The notes beneath the pieces were generated by a model. It did not search any database. It saw only the letters and a list, made by a program, of their open reading frames with translations, and was not told the origin of the DNA. Position numbers and translations under genes: made by a program. Shown here in pieces: positions 19,456-27,831 of a stretch of 64,000 bases of DNA. Location of the stretch: the NCBI GenBank assembly GCA_902629125.1, contig CACOPQ010000001.1:62001-126000 (forward strand), read 5' to 3'. Source of the DNA: an uncultured Alphaproteobacteria bacterium (GTDB lineage: Bacteria; Pseudomonadota; Alphaproteobacteria; Thalassobaculales; Thalassobaculaceae). The first letter of the stretch is position 1. Every line of letters starts with the position of its first letter.

Positions 19456-19698
19456 TCATTCGTCAAAGTCAGTAATCTCTATTGCATCTCCTTCTTTAGG
19501 CAGTCTTATTTTTTCTACTTTCAAGCGAGCTTCATCCAGTTTTGACTGGCAATGTTTCTTTAATAACGAGCCACGTTCATATGCTGAGATAGCATCTTCT
19601 AATGATCCCTGACCGTTTTCTAAACGCTCTACGATTTCTTCAAGTTCTTTCAAAGATGCTTCAAAATTTAGATCCTCTATTTTACTTTCTTTGCTCAA
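19456..19698 (-). CDS. xseB: Exodeoxyribonuclease VII small subunit
   Basis: An 80-residue helical protein matching XseB: FEASLKELEEIVERLENGQGSLEDAISAYERGSLLKKHCQSKL. It wraps around the XseA large subunit, which is not in this window. It sits 29 bases upstream of ispA, the conserved xseB-ispA-dxs arrangement. The acidic tail after the helix pair is normal for the family. Confidence 0.93.
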   Translation of the reverse strand: MSKESKIEDLNFEASLKELEEIVERLENGQGSLEDAISAYERGSLLKKHCQSKLDEARLKVEKIRLPKEGDAIEITDFDE

Positions 19699-19774
19699 AA
19701 TTTCCTCCTTGAAACTGATGACTCTATAGTCTGTTGATAGAAACCATAAAGATTATTATTAGTGACTTTAGATG

Positions 19775-20704
19775 CTAAACTTGTAACAGTTCCTCCACGT
19801 GCGAAGCAACAGATGACGAAAGGGCTGAAAGGTCGTAACCACCCTCCAAGGTCGATATCAAACGACCGTTTGTGAATTTATCTGCAATTTCTAAAAGTTG
19901 TTTAGTAACCCAAGCATAATCATCGTCTTGTAAGTTTAATCCGGCAAGTGGGTCATTCATGTGAGCGTCGAATCCTGCAGAGACAAGCAGTAGGTCGGGT
20001 TGAAACGTTACTAATCCTGGTAATATAACGTCCGAAATAGCCGCCCTAAATTCACTACTTCCATCGCCTTCGATCAACGGACAATTTACAATGTTATCAA
20101 ATTCTCCTCTTTCATTTTTCGATCCGGTTCCAGGATAGAGAGGCATCTGGTGAGTGGACGCAAATAATAAGTTTTGATCTGACCAAAACATTTCTTGAGT
20201 GCCATTGCCATGGTGAACATCGAAATCAATCACGGCCACACGTTCAACACCATATTTCTGTCTTGCATAGGCTGCTGCAATCGCGACCGTATTGAAGATA
20301 CAAAACCCCATAGCCTTATTTGTTTCAGCGTGGTGTCCAGGCGGCCTCACCGCACAGAACGCATTTTTCGATTCGCCCAAAATCACCTCGTCTACAGCAG
20401 AACAAGCCGCCCCAACCGCCCTGAGAGCGGCTTCCAACGACCCTGGAGATAGGCATGTGTCTGCATCTAACCTCGTGACCCCAAATGAGGGCACACTGGC
20501 TACAATTTGTTCTATGTATTTTTGGGGATGCATCAATCCAATACAATCAAGCGTTGCTCTTTCGGCGTTTCGGCGCACTAGTCTACCGGCCAATCCTTCC
20601 GTTTGAAGCGCTTGTTCTACGGCATCCATACGCGCTGGCCTCTCTGGATGTCCCTCGCCCATATTATGTCCGAGGCAAGCTGTGTGGCTAAATACTGTGG
20701 TCAT
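19775..20704 (-). CDS. Histone deacetylase-like amidohydrolase
   Basis: A zinc-dependent class II-type deacetylase fold of 309 residues. It shows HPERPARM, RPPGHHAE (the catalytic histidine pair) and VIDFDVHHGNGTQ (zinc Asp and His), and SAGFDAHMNDPLAG (the second zinc Asp). It ends in STLEGGYDL. In bacteria such enzymes act on acetylpolyamines, acetoin-related compounds or other small amides. It heads the leftward run, 76 bases before xseB, and neighbours of this type are common in alphaproteobacteria. The start is ATG 20704; a TTG start at 20719 would add five residues. Confidence 0.88.
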   Translation of the reverse strand: MTTVFSHTACLGHNMGEGHPERPARMDAVEQALQTEGLAGRLVRRNAERATLDCIGLMHPQKYIEQIVASVPSFGVTRLDADTCLSPGSLEAALRAVGAACSAVDEVILGESKNAFCAVRPPGHHAETNKAMGFCIFNTVAIAAAYARQKYGVERVAVIDFDVHHGNGTQEMFWSDQNLLFASTHQMPLYPGTGSKNERGEFDNIVNCPLIEGDGSSEFRAAISDVILPGLVTFQPDLLLVSAGFDAHMNDPLAGLNLQDDDYAWVTKQLLEIADKFTNGRLISTLEGGYDLSALSSSVASHVEELLQV

Positions 20705-20748
20705 TTTAAAGCCCAACAAAAAAAATTCTTACACTAACGTAAGTACCA

Positions 20749-20780
20749 CTATTTTTCAAAAATAGGAAAATAACTATTTT
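20749..20780. promoter_or_regulatory. Two adjacent AT-rich palindromes between deacetylase and RND genes
   Basis: CTATTTTT-C-AAAAATAG (20749-20765) is a perfect 8+1+8 inverted repeat. AAAATA-AC-TATTTT (20767-20780) is a perfect 6+2+6 palindrome. A third pair, CTTAC/GTAAG, spans 20728-20743. They lie in the 263-base divergent spacer, 45-76 bases upstream of the deacetylase start and about 190 bases upstream of the efflux operon. This is a plausible operator block, but no regulator gene is adjacent and AT richness raises the chance of coincidence. Confidence 0.35.
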
Positions 20781-20967
20781 GTACTTTATAAAGAATAGAA
20801 ATAGTGGCTTGTCCGAAAAATTAATTTTGTGCTAAGTAACCAACTCTTATTCAGATAGCATTTATTGAACTTTCTACATTCAACATCACTTAAACCAAAC
20901 TTAAATCTGCTTCGTAGATAGCAAGACATTAAGGGTTCATCCAACGATCAAGATTGGGGGGGAATTA

Positions 20968-22128
20968 GTGACTCATTCTTACGATTTTAACAAATTGGAA
21001 CAGCACAAATCTTGCCAAATCTTAAAACTAGACCACAATTTTGTCATCTTTCTTGCACTCATAGCCTTTACGTTTGTTAACATCAAAACAAGCCGCGCGG
21101 ACACCCCCCCTAGTCCTGTTTTTACGGACAAGGTGATCCTAGAACCCATGTCTCAAACTATGCCTATATTGGGTAGGGTAGTACCCAACCAGTCCGGTAT
21201 TGTTGCAACACGAATTGCCGAACGGATAGAAAAATTAGAGGTAAGAATTGGCGATCGAGTAAAGAAAGGCGCGGTCTTAGCACGACTTTCATCAGATCAA
21301 TTACAGCAATCACTACTCCTTAAAAGGGCTGAGCTTAGCAGAGCAAAGGCGATAGGAGATAAGAGTATAGCCGCATTCAAAAAGAAGGAACAAGCGAGAA
21401 AGCGCATTCTTGCTCTGCGAGGTTCAGCGGCATTCCGACAAGATAGAGATCAGAATAGTCGGCGTGACCTTGAGATGGCTACCGGATCACTAAAAGAAGC
21501 AGAAGCAGAGGTAGCACGCGCTGAGGCGGCGCTAAATATGGCCCAACAATTTTTGAAAGATACTGTTATAAAAGCCCCGTATTCAGGCATTATCATTTCT
21601 ACACATATCGTTCCTGGAAGTTATACGAGAACGGGCGACCCAATCGTTACAATGCTTAATGATGATGATCTCGAAATAGAAGCTGATATACCAACAATAC
21701 GTGCACTCAAGTTAATTCCAAAAATGCAGATTCAGGGAAAATTACAGAACGAGGTTCCGTTCAAAGCCTTTCTGCGTACAGTTATCCCTCAAGAAAATAT
21801 GCAAACGCGAACTTTAGCGGCGCGCTTTACCTTGGATACGAATTCCAAGAAAATACAAATAGTCGGAAATCAATCCGTAACACTAGACATGCCAATAGGA
21901 GCTTCAACACGCATTACCACCGTACACAAAGATGCCATTCTTATAAATAAAGGTAAAAAGCATGTTTACGTTCTAAAAGATAACAAGGCAATTAAAAAGG
22001 CGATTAAAATAGGTCGATCAGTTGGAGAACGCTTCGAAGTTATAGAAGGCTTAATACCTGGTGACATAACGATCACTCGCGGCAATGAGAGACTTAGGCC
22101 TGGTGAAACTGTCAAATCTGTAAATTAG
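20968..22128 (+). CDS. RND efflux periplasmic adaptor (membrane fusion protein)
   Basis: The 386-residue protein has a hydrophobic N-terminal segment (about 24-40) as signal or anchor. A lipoyl half-motif (RIAERIEKLEVRIGDRVKKGAVLARL) is followed by a long alpha-hairpin (about 110-195), the returning lipoyl half (DTVIKAPYSGIIISTHIVPGSYTR) and beta-barrel domains. It links the inner-membrane pump to an outer-membrane channel, which is not encoded here. GTG 20968 follows a GGGGGGGAA tract that serves as ribosome-binding site. The pump gene begins nine bases after its stop. Confidence 0.9.
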   Translation: MTHSYDFNKLEQHKSCQILKLDHNFVIFLALIAFTFVNIKTSRADTPPSPVFTDKVILEPMSQTMPILGRVVPNQSGIVATRIAERIEKLEVRIGDRVKKGAVLARLSSDQLQQSLLLKRAELSRAKAIGDKSIAAFKKKEQARKRILALRGSAAFRQDRDQNSRRDLEMATGSLKEAEAEVARAEAALNMAQQFLKDTVIKAPYSGIIISTHIVPGSYTRTGDPIVTMLNDDDLEIEADIPTIRALKLIPKMQIQGKLQNEVPFKAFLRTVIPQENMQTRTLAARFTLDTNSKKIQIVGNQSVTLDMPIGASTRITTVHKDAILINKGKKHVYVLKDNKAIKKAIKIGRSVGERFEVIEGLIPGDITITRGNERLRPGETVKSVN

Positions 22129-22137
22129 GGTTTACGC

Positions 22138-25100
22138 ATGGACCGCCTTATACATGTATCGATCGAAAGACCAATAGCAGTAATTGCCGCTATTTTAATG
22201 GTAATAATGTTTGGGTTTGTCGCCTTAGAAACCATCCCGATTCAATTAACACCAGACGTGAATAGACCTGTTATCACGGTAACAACCCAATGGCCTGGGG
22301 CCGCACCTGCAGAAGTTGAGCGTGAAGTCGTTAATAGACAGGAGAAAGAACTTAAAGGTATAGAAGGCCTGGAGTCTATAGTCAGTCGGTCAGAAACTGG
22401 GCGAGCCCGTGTGACGCTAGAGTTTTCTGTTGGCCAAGACATGACAAAAGCAGTCCTTCTTGTATCCAATAGGTTAGATCGTGTAGGAAACTATCCACCA
22501 GAAGTAAACGAACCATCCTTAAATACAGCTGGCTCAGAAGACAACGCTATTGCATGGCTGATATTAAAAAAGCTAGAAGGCAACATAACCCCAGTTCACA
22601 AATATTTTGATCTCGCAAATGATTTCATAAAAGATCGTTTAGAACGGGTCAATGGAATATCAGAGGTTCGCGTTTATGGCGGCGCAGAGCGAGAAATGCA
22701 AATAATCGTTAACCCAGAGAGCCTCGCACGTTACAAATTAACAATACCAGATATTTTAGATACACTTAGGATGGCGAATGCGTCCGTTTCTGCAGGCGCG
22801 ATAGACGAGGGTAAACGTCGTTATGTAGTCAGAACAGAGGGGGACTTTGAAAGTATACGCTCCGTAAAAAATGTCGTCCTCAAGTCTACTAAAGATGTAC
22901 TCTCCGGCCGCATTACCAGAGTGAAAGTCGAGGATATAGCTGATGTGGTCTTCGATTACAAAAAACCAGTATCAAGAATAAGGATGATGGGGGAACCGGC
23001 CATAGCTTTGCCTGTCTATAGAAAGACTGGGGCAAACGTCATAGAGGTGATGCGAGGTATCAGGAGTGCTGTTAGTGATATTAATAGCAAATTTTTAATA
23101 GTCGAAAAACTAGTTTTAACCCAAGTTTATGACGAAACAACGTACATAGACTCCGCCATTAATCTCGTTCAACAAAATATCTATATTGGTGGAACTTTAG
23201 CAGCAATAGTCCTTCTTCTTTTTCTTCGAAGTGGCGCAGCCACGCTAGTCATTTCACTTGCAATTCCAGTATCAATTGTAGGGTCTTTTGTTGCAATGGC
23301 AGCTCTCGGCCGATCAATTAATGTTATCTCTCTCGCGGGTCTCGCCTTCGCAATTGGTATGGTTGTGGACGCAGCTATTGTTGTTCTTGAAAATATATTT
23401 CGCCTTCGACAACAAGGGCTCCCTATCACCAGAGCCGCTTTTGAGGGCGCAAATCAGGTTTGGGGAGCTGTTTTAGTTTCCGCATTAACAACAGTAATGG
23501 CATTTATACCAATTCTAATAATGGAATTAGAAGTCGGTCAATTATTCAGGGATATTGCTGTCGCGATATCGGTGGCAGTTTTATTGTCGTTGATCGTTTC
23601 CGTGACGGTAATACCGGCACTTGCAAGTCGATTGTTAAAAGGTAACGTTCAAGAAATAACGACGGAACGCCGTATCAATTTAATCGATCGTTGTGCATCG
23701 ATGTTTGTGCAATATGTTTTAAATTTCACTCGCGCCGTAACAAATAATCGAGCGATGGCAGCGAGTGCCGTTATATTTGTGCTACTGGTTTCAGGTATCA
23801 TTACCACTCTTCTACTTCCAAAACTTGATTATTTACCAGACGGGAATCGCAATTTAATTATTGGCTATGTCATGCCTCCTTCAGGTTATAACTTAAAAAC
23901 TATGACAGAAATTGCAACTAAGTCAGAGAAGGCGACTGAACCACTATGGGACATCGAAGGAAAAGACAAAAAAGTTTCAGTTGATCAACCGTCTATACAA
24001 CGATTTTTTTTCGCGGCCTTTAGAGCCAATGCGATTATTGGAGCCGTAGCGACCGACCCATCTAGAATTGATGACTTAATACCAATACTCGAAAGGTCAC
24101 TTTATTCAGAACCAAAAACTTTTGCCATAATGAGAAAAAGATCCATTTTTGGCCGAGGTATTGGAGGTTCGAGATCAATTGACCTTGACGTTTCTGGAGG
24201 AAATCTGGAAGAAATAATTAGGGTTGCTCAAAGAGCAGCAGGCAAACTTGGTAAAATTCTTCCCCGAGGAGAGGGTACTCGGATGAGGCCTCGACCTTCT
24301 TTGAGCTTAGGTGCTCCAGAAATACGGGTAAAACCCAATCCAACCTTTATCGCTGATAATAAGCTTTCCTCTAGGGGATTAGGGATGACACTCGACGCCT
24401 TAAACGATGGATTGAGGGTGGCCGAAATAACAGTGGAGGGAGAGCGCATTGATCTAACTATTAAAGGTCCGACTGATCATATTCGCTCGACTCAAAGTAT
24501 AGAAAACCTGCCCATCGCAACAAGGGACGGCAGAATTATACCGACGAGTTCACTTGCAGATATAGAAATCACAAGAGGTCCCAGTGAAATAAGACACAAA
24601 GAACAGTTGAGAACCATCACTTTACAAATAAATCCTCCCGCGACTATGGCTCTAGAAACAGCTATGAAAAAGATACAGTCTTTTGTGATCAATGAGTTAA
24701 GGAATGAGGGTGTCCCCAACACGGTAAAACTTGAACTTTCAGGAACAGCAGACAAGCTCACTGAAACTTGGGATGAAATGGTATTGGACCTTTTAATTGC
24801 TCTAGTTATTGTCTATCTCGTAATGGCTGTTTTATTTGAGAGCTTTCTCTATCCACTAATTATAATTTTTTCAGTTCCTTTAGCTGCTGCAGGAGGCGTG
24901 ATTGGATTAGTTATTTTAAGTTTATTCCAACACCAAAATTTAGATATGTTAACGCTTTTGGGCTTTGTAATTCTTGTAGGAATTGTGGTGAATAACGCCA
25001 TTTTGCTTGTCCATCAAACTCTCCATCAATTCAGATCAGAGGGTTTGAGCGAAACAGACGCTATAATTGAAGCCACAAGAAACAGAATTAGACCTATTTT

Positions 25101-25305
25101 CATGTCAACGCTAACCAGTGTTTTGGGCATGATGCCGCTGGTTCTTTTTCCAGGAGCTGGCGCCGAATTATACAGGGGTTTGGGGTCCGTTGTTATTGGT
25201 GGATTGACGCTATCGGCGGTTCTAACGCTGATAATAATACCATCTTTATTATCAATTTTTATGACTCTTATTGAAAAGAATAACGAAAAACAGCACGTGA
25301 TTTAA
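22138..25305 (+). CDS. RND efflux pump, HAE1/AcrB-like inner-membrane component
   Basis: A proton-driven exporter of 1055 residues. Twelve helices are arranged as two repeats, each with a large periplasmic loop. Proton-relay aspartate is seen in helix 4 (GLAFAIGMVVDAAIVVLENI, near 410). The opening IERPIAVIAAILMVIMFGFVALETIPIQLTPDVNRPVITVTTQWPG is typical of the HAE1 branch close to multidrug and dye pumps. The single acidic residue in the GMVVDAA motif, rather than the AcrB-type DD pair, points to the MexW/MdtB-like or lipid-related subgroup. Substrates are unknown. Confidence 0.92.
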   Translation: MDRLIHVSIERPIAVIAAILMVIMFGFVALETIPIQLTPDVNRPVITVTTQWPGAAPAEVEREVVNRQEKELKGIEGLESIVSRSETGRARVTLEFSVGQDMTKAVLLVSNRLDRVGNYPPEVNEPSLNTAGSEDNAIAWLILKKLEGNITPVHKYFDLANDFIKDRLERVNGISEVRVYGGAEREMQIIVNPESLARYKLTIPDILDTLRMANASVSAGAIDEGKRRYVVRTEGDFESIRSVKNVVLKSTKDVLSGRITRVKVEDIADVVFDYKKPVSRIRMMGEPAIALPVYRKTGANVIEVMRGIRSAVSDINSKFLIVEKLVLTQVYDETTYIDSAINLVQQNIYIGGTLAAIVLLLFLRSGAATLVISLAIPVSIVGSFVAMAALGRSINVISLAGLAFAIGMVVDAAIVVLENIFRLRQQGLPITRAAFEGANQVWGAVLVSALTTVMAFIPILIMELEVGQLFRDIAVAISVAVLLSLIVSVTVIPALASRLLKGNVQEITTERRINLIDRCASMFVQYVLNFTRAVTNNRAMAASAVIFVLLVSGIITTLLLPKLDYLPDGNRNLIIGYVMPPSGYNLKTMTEIATKSEKATEPLWDIEGKDKKVSVDQPSIQRFFFAAFRANAIIGAVATDPSRIDDLIPILERSLYSEPKTFAIMRKRSIFGRGIGGSRSIDLDVSGGNLEEIIRVAQRAAGKLGKILPRGEGTRMRPRPSLSLGAPEIRVKPNPTFIADNKLSSRGLGMTLDALNDGLRVAEITVEGERIDLTIKGPTDHIRSTQSIENLPIATRDGRIIPTSSLADIEITRGPSEIRHKEQLRTITLQINPPATMALETAMKKIQSFVINELRNEGVPNTVKLELSGTADKLTETWDEMVLDLLIALVIVYLVMAVLFESFLYPLIIIFSVPLAAAGGVIGLVILSLFQHQNLDMLTLLGFVILVGIVVNNAILLVHQTLHQFRSEGLSETDAIIEATRNRIRPIFMSTLTSVLGMMPLVLFPGAGAELYRGLGSVVIGGLTLSAVLTLIIIPSLLSIFMTLIEKNNEKQHVI

Positions 25306-25326
25306 ATCCAGTTTACGAATTCGTTT

Positions 25327-26220
25327 TTAATCATCACCGGCTTGAATTCCAGGGTAACAATTGATTGGGGTCTTTAAATATGAAACGCCATTCCTCTCAA
25401 CTTCTGGAAGCCTACCTGCCCTCATATTAATTTGGATCGAAGGAATAATCATTTTAGGCAAACTGAGACCAGCATCCCGCGCTTCTCGGACTGAGACAAA
25501 CTCCGAAATTTGAACACCATCATTAATGTGAATATTCTCTTTTTTTTGTTTTTCTATTGTCGTTTCCCATGCAATTGGGCGACCGCCCGGTCCATAGTCA
25601 TGACCAACGAAAACTTTTGTAGACTTTGGCAGTTGCAATAATCTTTGAGCGGAAGAATATAAATCCTGGGCGCTACCACCTGGGAAGTCACATCGTGCTG
25701 TTCCAAAGTCTGGCATGAATATACTATCACCAACAAAAAGCATATTTTCTATTAAAAAGCTGTTGCAAGCAGGCGTATGGCCAGGCGTAGGAATAACTTC
25801 TATTGTCACATCACCAAAAGCCAAGATTTGATCAGGTTCTAGTAAACAATCAAATTCCGAGCCATCAAAAGTGGGATTAGGTGCATCATTATAAATTTTT
25901 GAAAAAATTTGTTGAACTTCTTTGATCCGAGAACCTATAGCTATGGTCCCGCCGAGCTTTGACTTAAGATACTGCGCCCCCGTCACATGATCTGCATGCA
26001 CATGGGTTTCCAATATCCATTGCAACTGGTGATTACGATCTTTGATGACATTCTCAATTTTATGACAAAAACCGAAGTCCAGCTCACCTGTAAGAATGTT
26101 AAAGTCGGCCGCTGGGTCTATAATCGCAGCTGCTCCAGAAGACTTTTCTAACAAAAGATAGGTTATTGTCGAGGAAGCTTCATGAACAAATGCTTGAATC
26201 TCTATATTTTTTGATACCAA
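25327..26220 (-). CDS. MBL-fold persulfide dioxygenase, Blh/ETHE1-like
   Basis: A metallo-beta-lactamase fold enzyme of 297 residues with the metal motif THVHADH (72-78). Further blocks are PTPGHTPAC and FGTARCDFPGGSAQDLY, then FVGHDYGPGGR and the C-terminal PSIQINMRAGRLPE...YLKTPIN. These match Blh-type sulfur dioxygenases, which oxidise glutathione persulfide in sulfide detoxification. Blh often sits beside the repressor BigR, but no such gene is present here. The start is TTG 26220 with GAGG eleven bases upstream; there is no in-frame ATG before the metal site. Confidence 0.82.
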   Translation of the reverse strand: MVSKNIEIQAFVHEASSTITYLLLEKSSGAAAIIDPAADFNILTGELDFGFCHKIENVIKDRNHQLQWILETHVHADHVTGAQYLKSKLGGTIAIGSRIKEVQQIFSKIYNDAPNPTFDGSEFDCLLEPDQILAFGDVTIEVIPTPGHTPACNSFLIENMLFVGDSIFMPDFGTARCDFPGGSAQDLYSSAQRLLQLPKSTKVFVGHDYGPGGRPIAWETTIEKQKKENIHINDGVQISEFVSVREARDAGLSLPKMIIPSIQINMRAGRLPEVERNGVSYLKTPINCYPGIQAGDD

Positions 26221-26319
26221 CGCTTTTAAGTCCTCAGAATAATCTTGTCTAAAACCAAATTAATCTGACCATAGTTTTTCATAATTTTTTCATAAAGCGC
26301 AATATAATTTCTGTATTTG

Positions 26320-27801
26320 TTACTTTGAACCCACTTTTTTGCCATAAAAATCCGTGGTAGCCGGCGCTAACTCAGTTTTTTCGCCAGGTAGCGAAAACTC
26401 GGGCAAGTTATAGGAGCTCATTGATTCAAAATGATGATCAATGTCTTCTAAAAACAAGTCACGGGTGATCGCGTTAACTAATTTCGGAACGGCAAATTTC
26501 ATCGCATTAATAGATGCTCCACTTGGCCCAAAACTCATTGTTGCACCAAAGCTGAATAAGTGAACATTTTTCAACCATATTGCACTTCCAGGTAATTTCT
26601 CAAGAAACTGGAACCCATCTCCTAAATAGGGATAAGATTGTAGGTTACTTTCCTCACCCTCTTTCCTCGTTTCTTTAAATTTATCGGACCAAAGCGCTAT
26701 CAGATGAGCGTGAGGGCTTAATTCCTCCGAGTGCGTTAGATCGATCGAGAACCCTGTGCCAAAAATTAAAAAATCTGCTTCGAAAGTGCCTTTTTTGGTC
26801 GAGATAGCGACTCTCTCATCATTTAATCGTAAATCTTCCCACCCTGCTCCAGTTTGTATATTAAATTCTTTAAACCTGTTTGCCCTATCCCAGGTTTCTT
26901 TAGGGAAAGCTTCTCGTAACGTAAGCAAGTAGCTCATAAACTTCCATCGCCATTCATCTTTTAATTCGCTGAAATGCCGCAAAAAACCAGGAAACGATAA
27001 CCATTTGAAAGGTTGGACCCTTTGAAGCTCGGAGCGCCGACAGTAAACCGTAACTTCTGACGCTTTAGCTTCCAAAGCCATCACCGCATTATCCATAGCG
27101 GAAGCGCCGGCCCCTAGCACAGCAACGTCTTTGTTTTCAAAAAGATCAAAATCTATCTTTTCACTTGTATGGAACCAAAAGTCTTTTGGTATTTTCTGAG
27201 ATATAGGGGGCGCCGACCATCTTCCAGGTGTTTCTATGCCAGTAGCTAAAATAAGTTTCCTTGTTATTTCTTCTTTAACGTCACCCGTTTTGAGACATTT
27301 TATTTCAACCTTTATGTTACCTTTCGAAGGTTCGAATGCAATCATTTTCATTTTATTTTGCACAGGCAAGGAAAGGACTTTCCGGAACCATTTGAGGTAA
27401 TTCACCCACAGCTCGGTTGGTATCTTATTCAGCTTTTTCCAGGATAATTTTCCAAACTGCGCCTCATACCAAGCCTGAAAGGCTAGGCTAGGAATATTAA
27501 GGTCAGGGCCATTTACTTCTTTTGGTGACCGTAATGTCGGCATTCTGGCGTAATTCAACCAAGGCCCTTCTTGTCCCGCCTCTGCTGCATCAATTACTCT
27601 AATATTTTGGACACGCTCTCTCAAGAGCTGGAAGGCGATGGTTAAACCACCTTGACCTCCACCAACGACTAAAACATCCAGAATGCGCTGACCCTGTTCA
27701 TCGAATTTTGGAGGGATCCACTCATTAACAGGATAACTAATAATAGAAAGATCGTGTGCTACGCGTTTTTCTAACTTCGGCAACCCACTTGTTTTGATCA
27801 T
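26320..27801 (-). CDS. FAD-dependent monooxygenase / NAD(P)-binding oxidoreductase
   Basis: The 493 residues hold an FAD Rossmann motif VVGGGQGGL (45-53) and a second dinucleotide motif VAVLGAGASAMDNA (about 227-240) for NAD(P)H. A third block, FLIFGTGFSIDLT, is typical of flavin-containing monooxygenases and lysine/ornithine N-hydroxylase relatives. The family inserts oxygen at N, S or carbonyl carbon; the substrate is not evident. It starts 30 bases downstream of the TMADH-like flavoenzyme on the same strand, so the two may act in sequence. Confidence 0.78.
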   Translation of the reverse strand: MIKTSGLPKLEKRVAHDLSIISYPVNEWIPPKFDEQGQRILDVLVVGGGQGGLTIAFQLLRERVQNIRVIDAAEAGQEGPWLNYARMPTLRSPKEVNGPDLNIPSLAFQAWYEAQFGKLSWKKLNKIPTELWVNYLKWFRKVLSLPVQNKMKMIAFEPSKGNIKVEIKCLKTGDVKEEITRKLILATGIETPGRWSAPPISQKIPKDFWFHTSEKIDFDLFENKDVAVLGAGASAMDNAVMALEAKASEVTVYCRRSELQRVQPFKWLSFPGFLRHFSELKDEWRWKFMSYLLTLREAFPKETWDRANRFKEFNIQTGAGWEDLRLNDERVAISTKKGTFEADFLIFGTGFSIDLTHSEELSPHAHLIALWSDKFKETRKEGEESNLQSYPYLGDGFQFLEKLPGSAIWLKNVHLFSFGATMSFGPSGASINAMKFAVPKLVNAITRDLFLEDIDHHFESMSSYNLPEFSLPGEKTELAPATTDFYGKKVGSK

Positions 27802-27831
27802 CTATTTCTCGATCTAACGCTTACATTCGGA

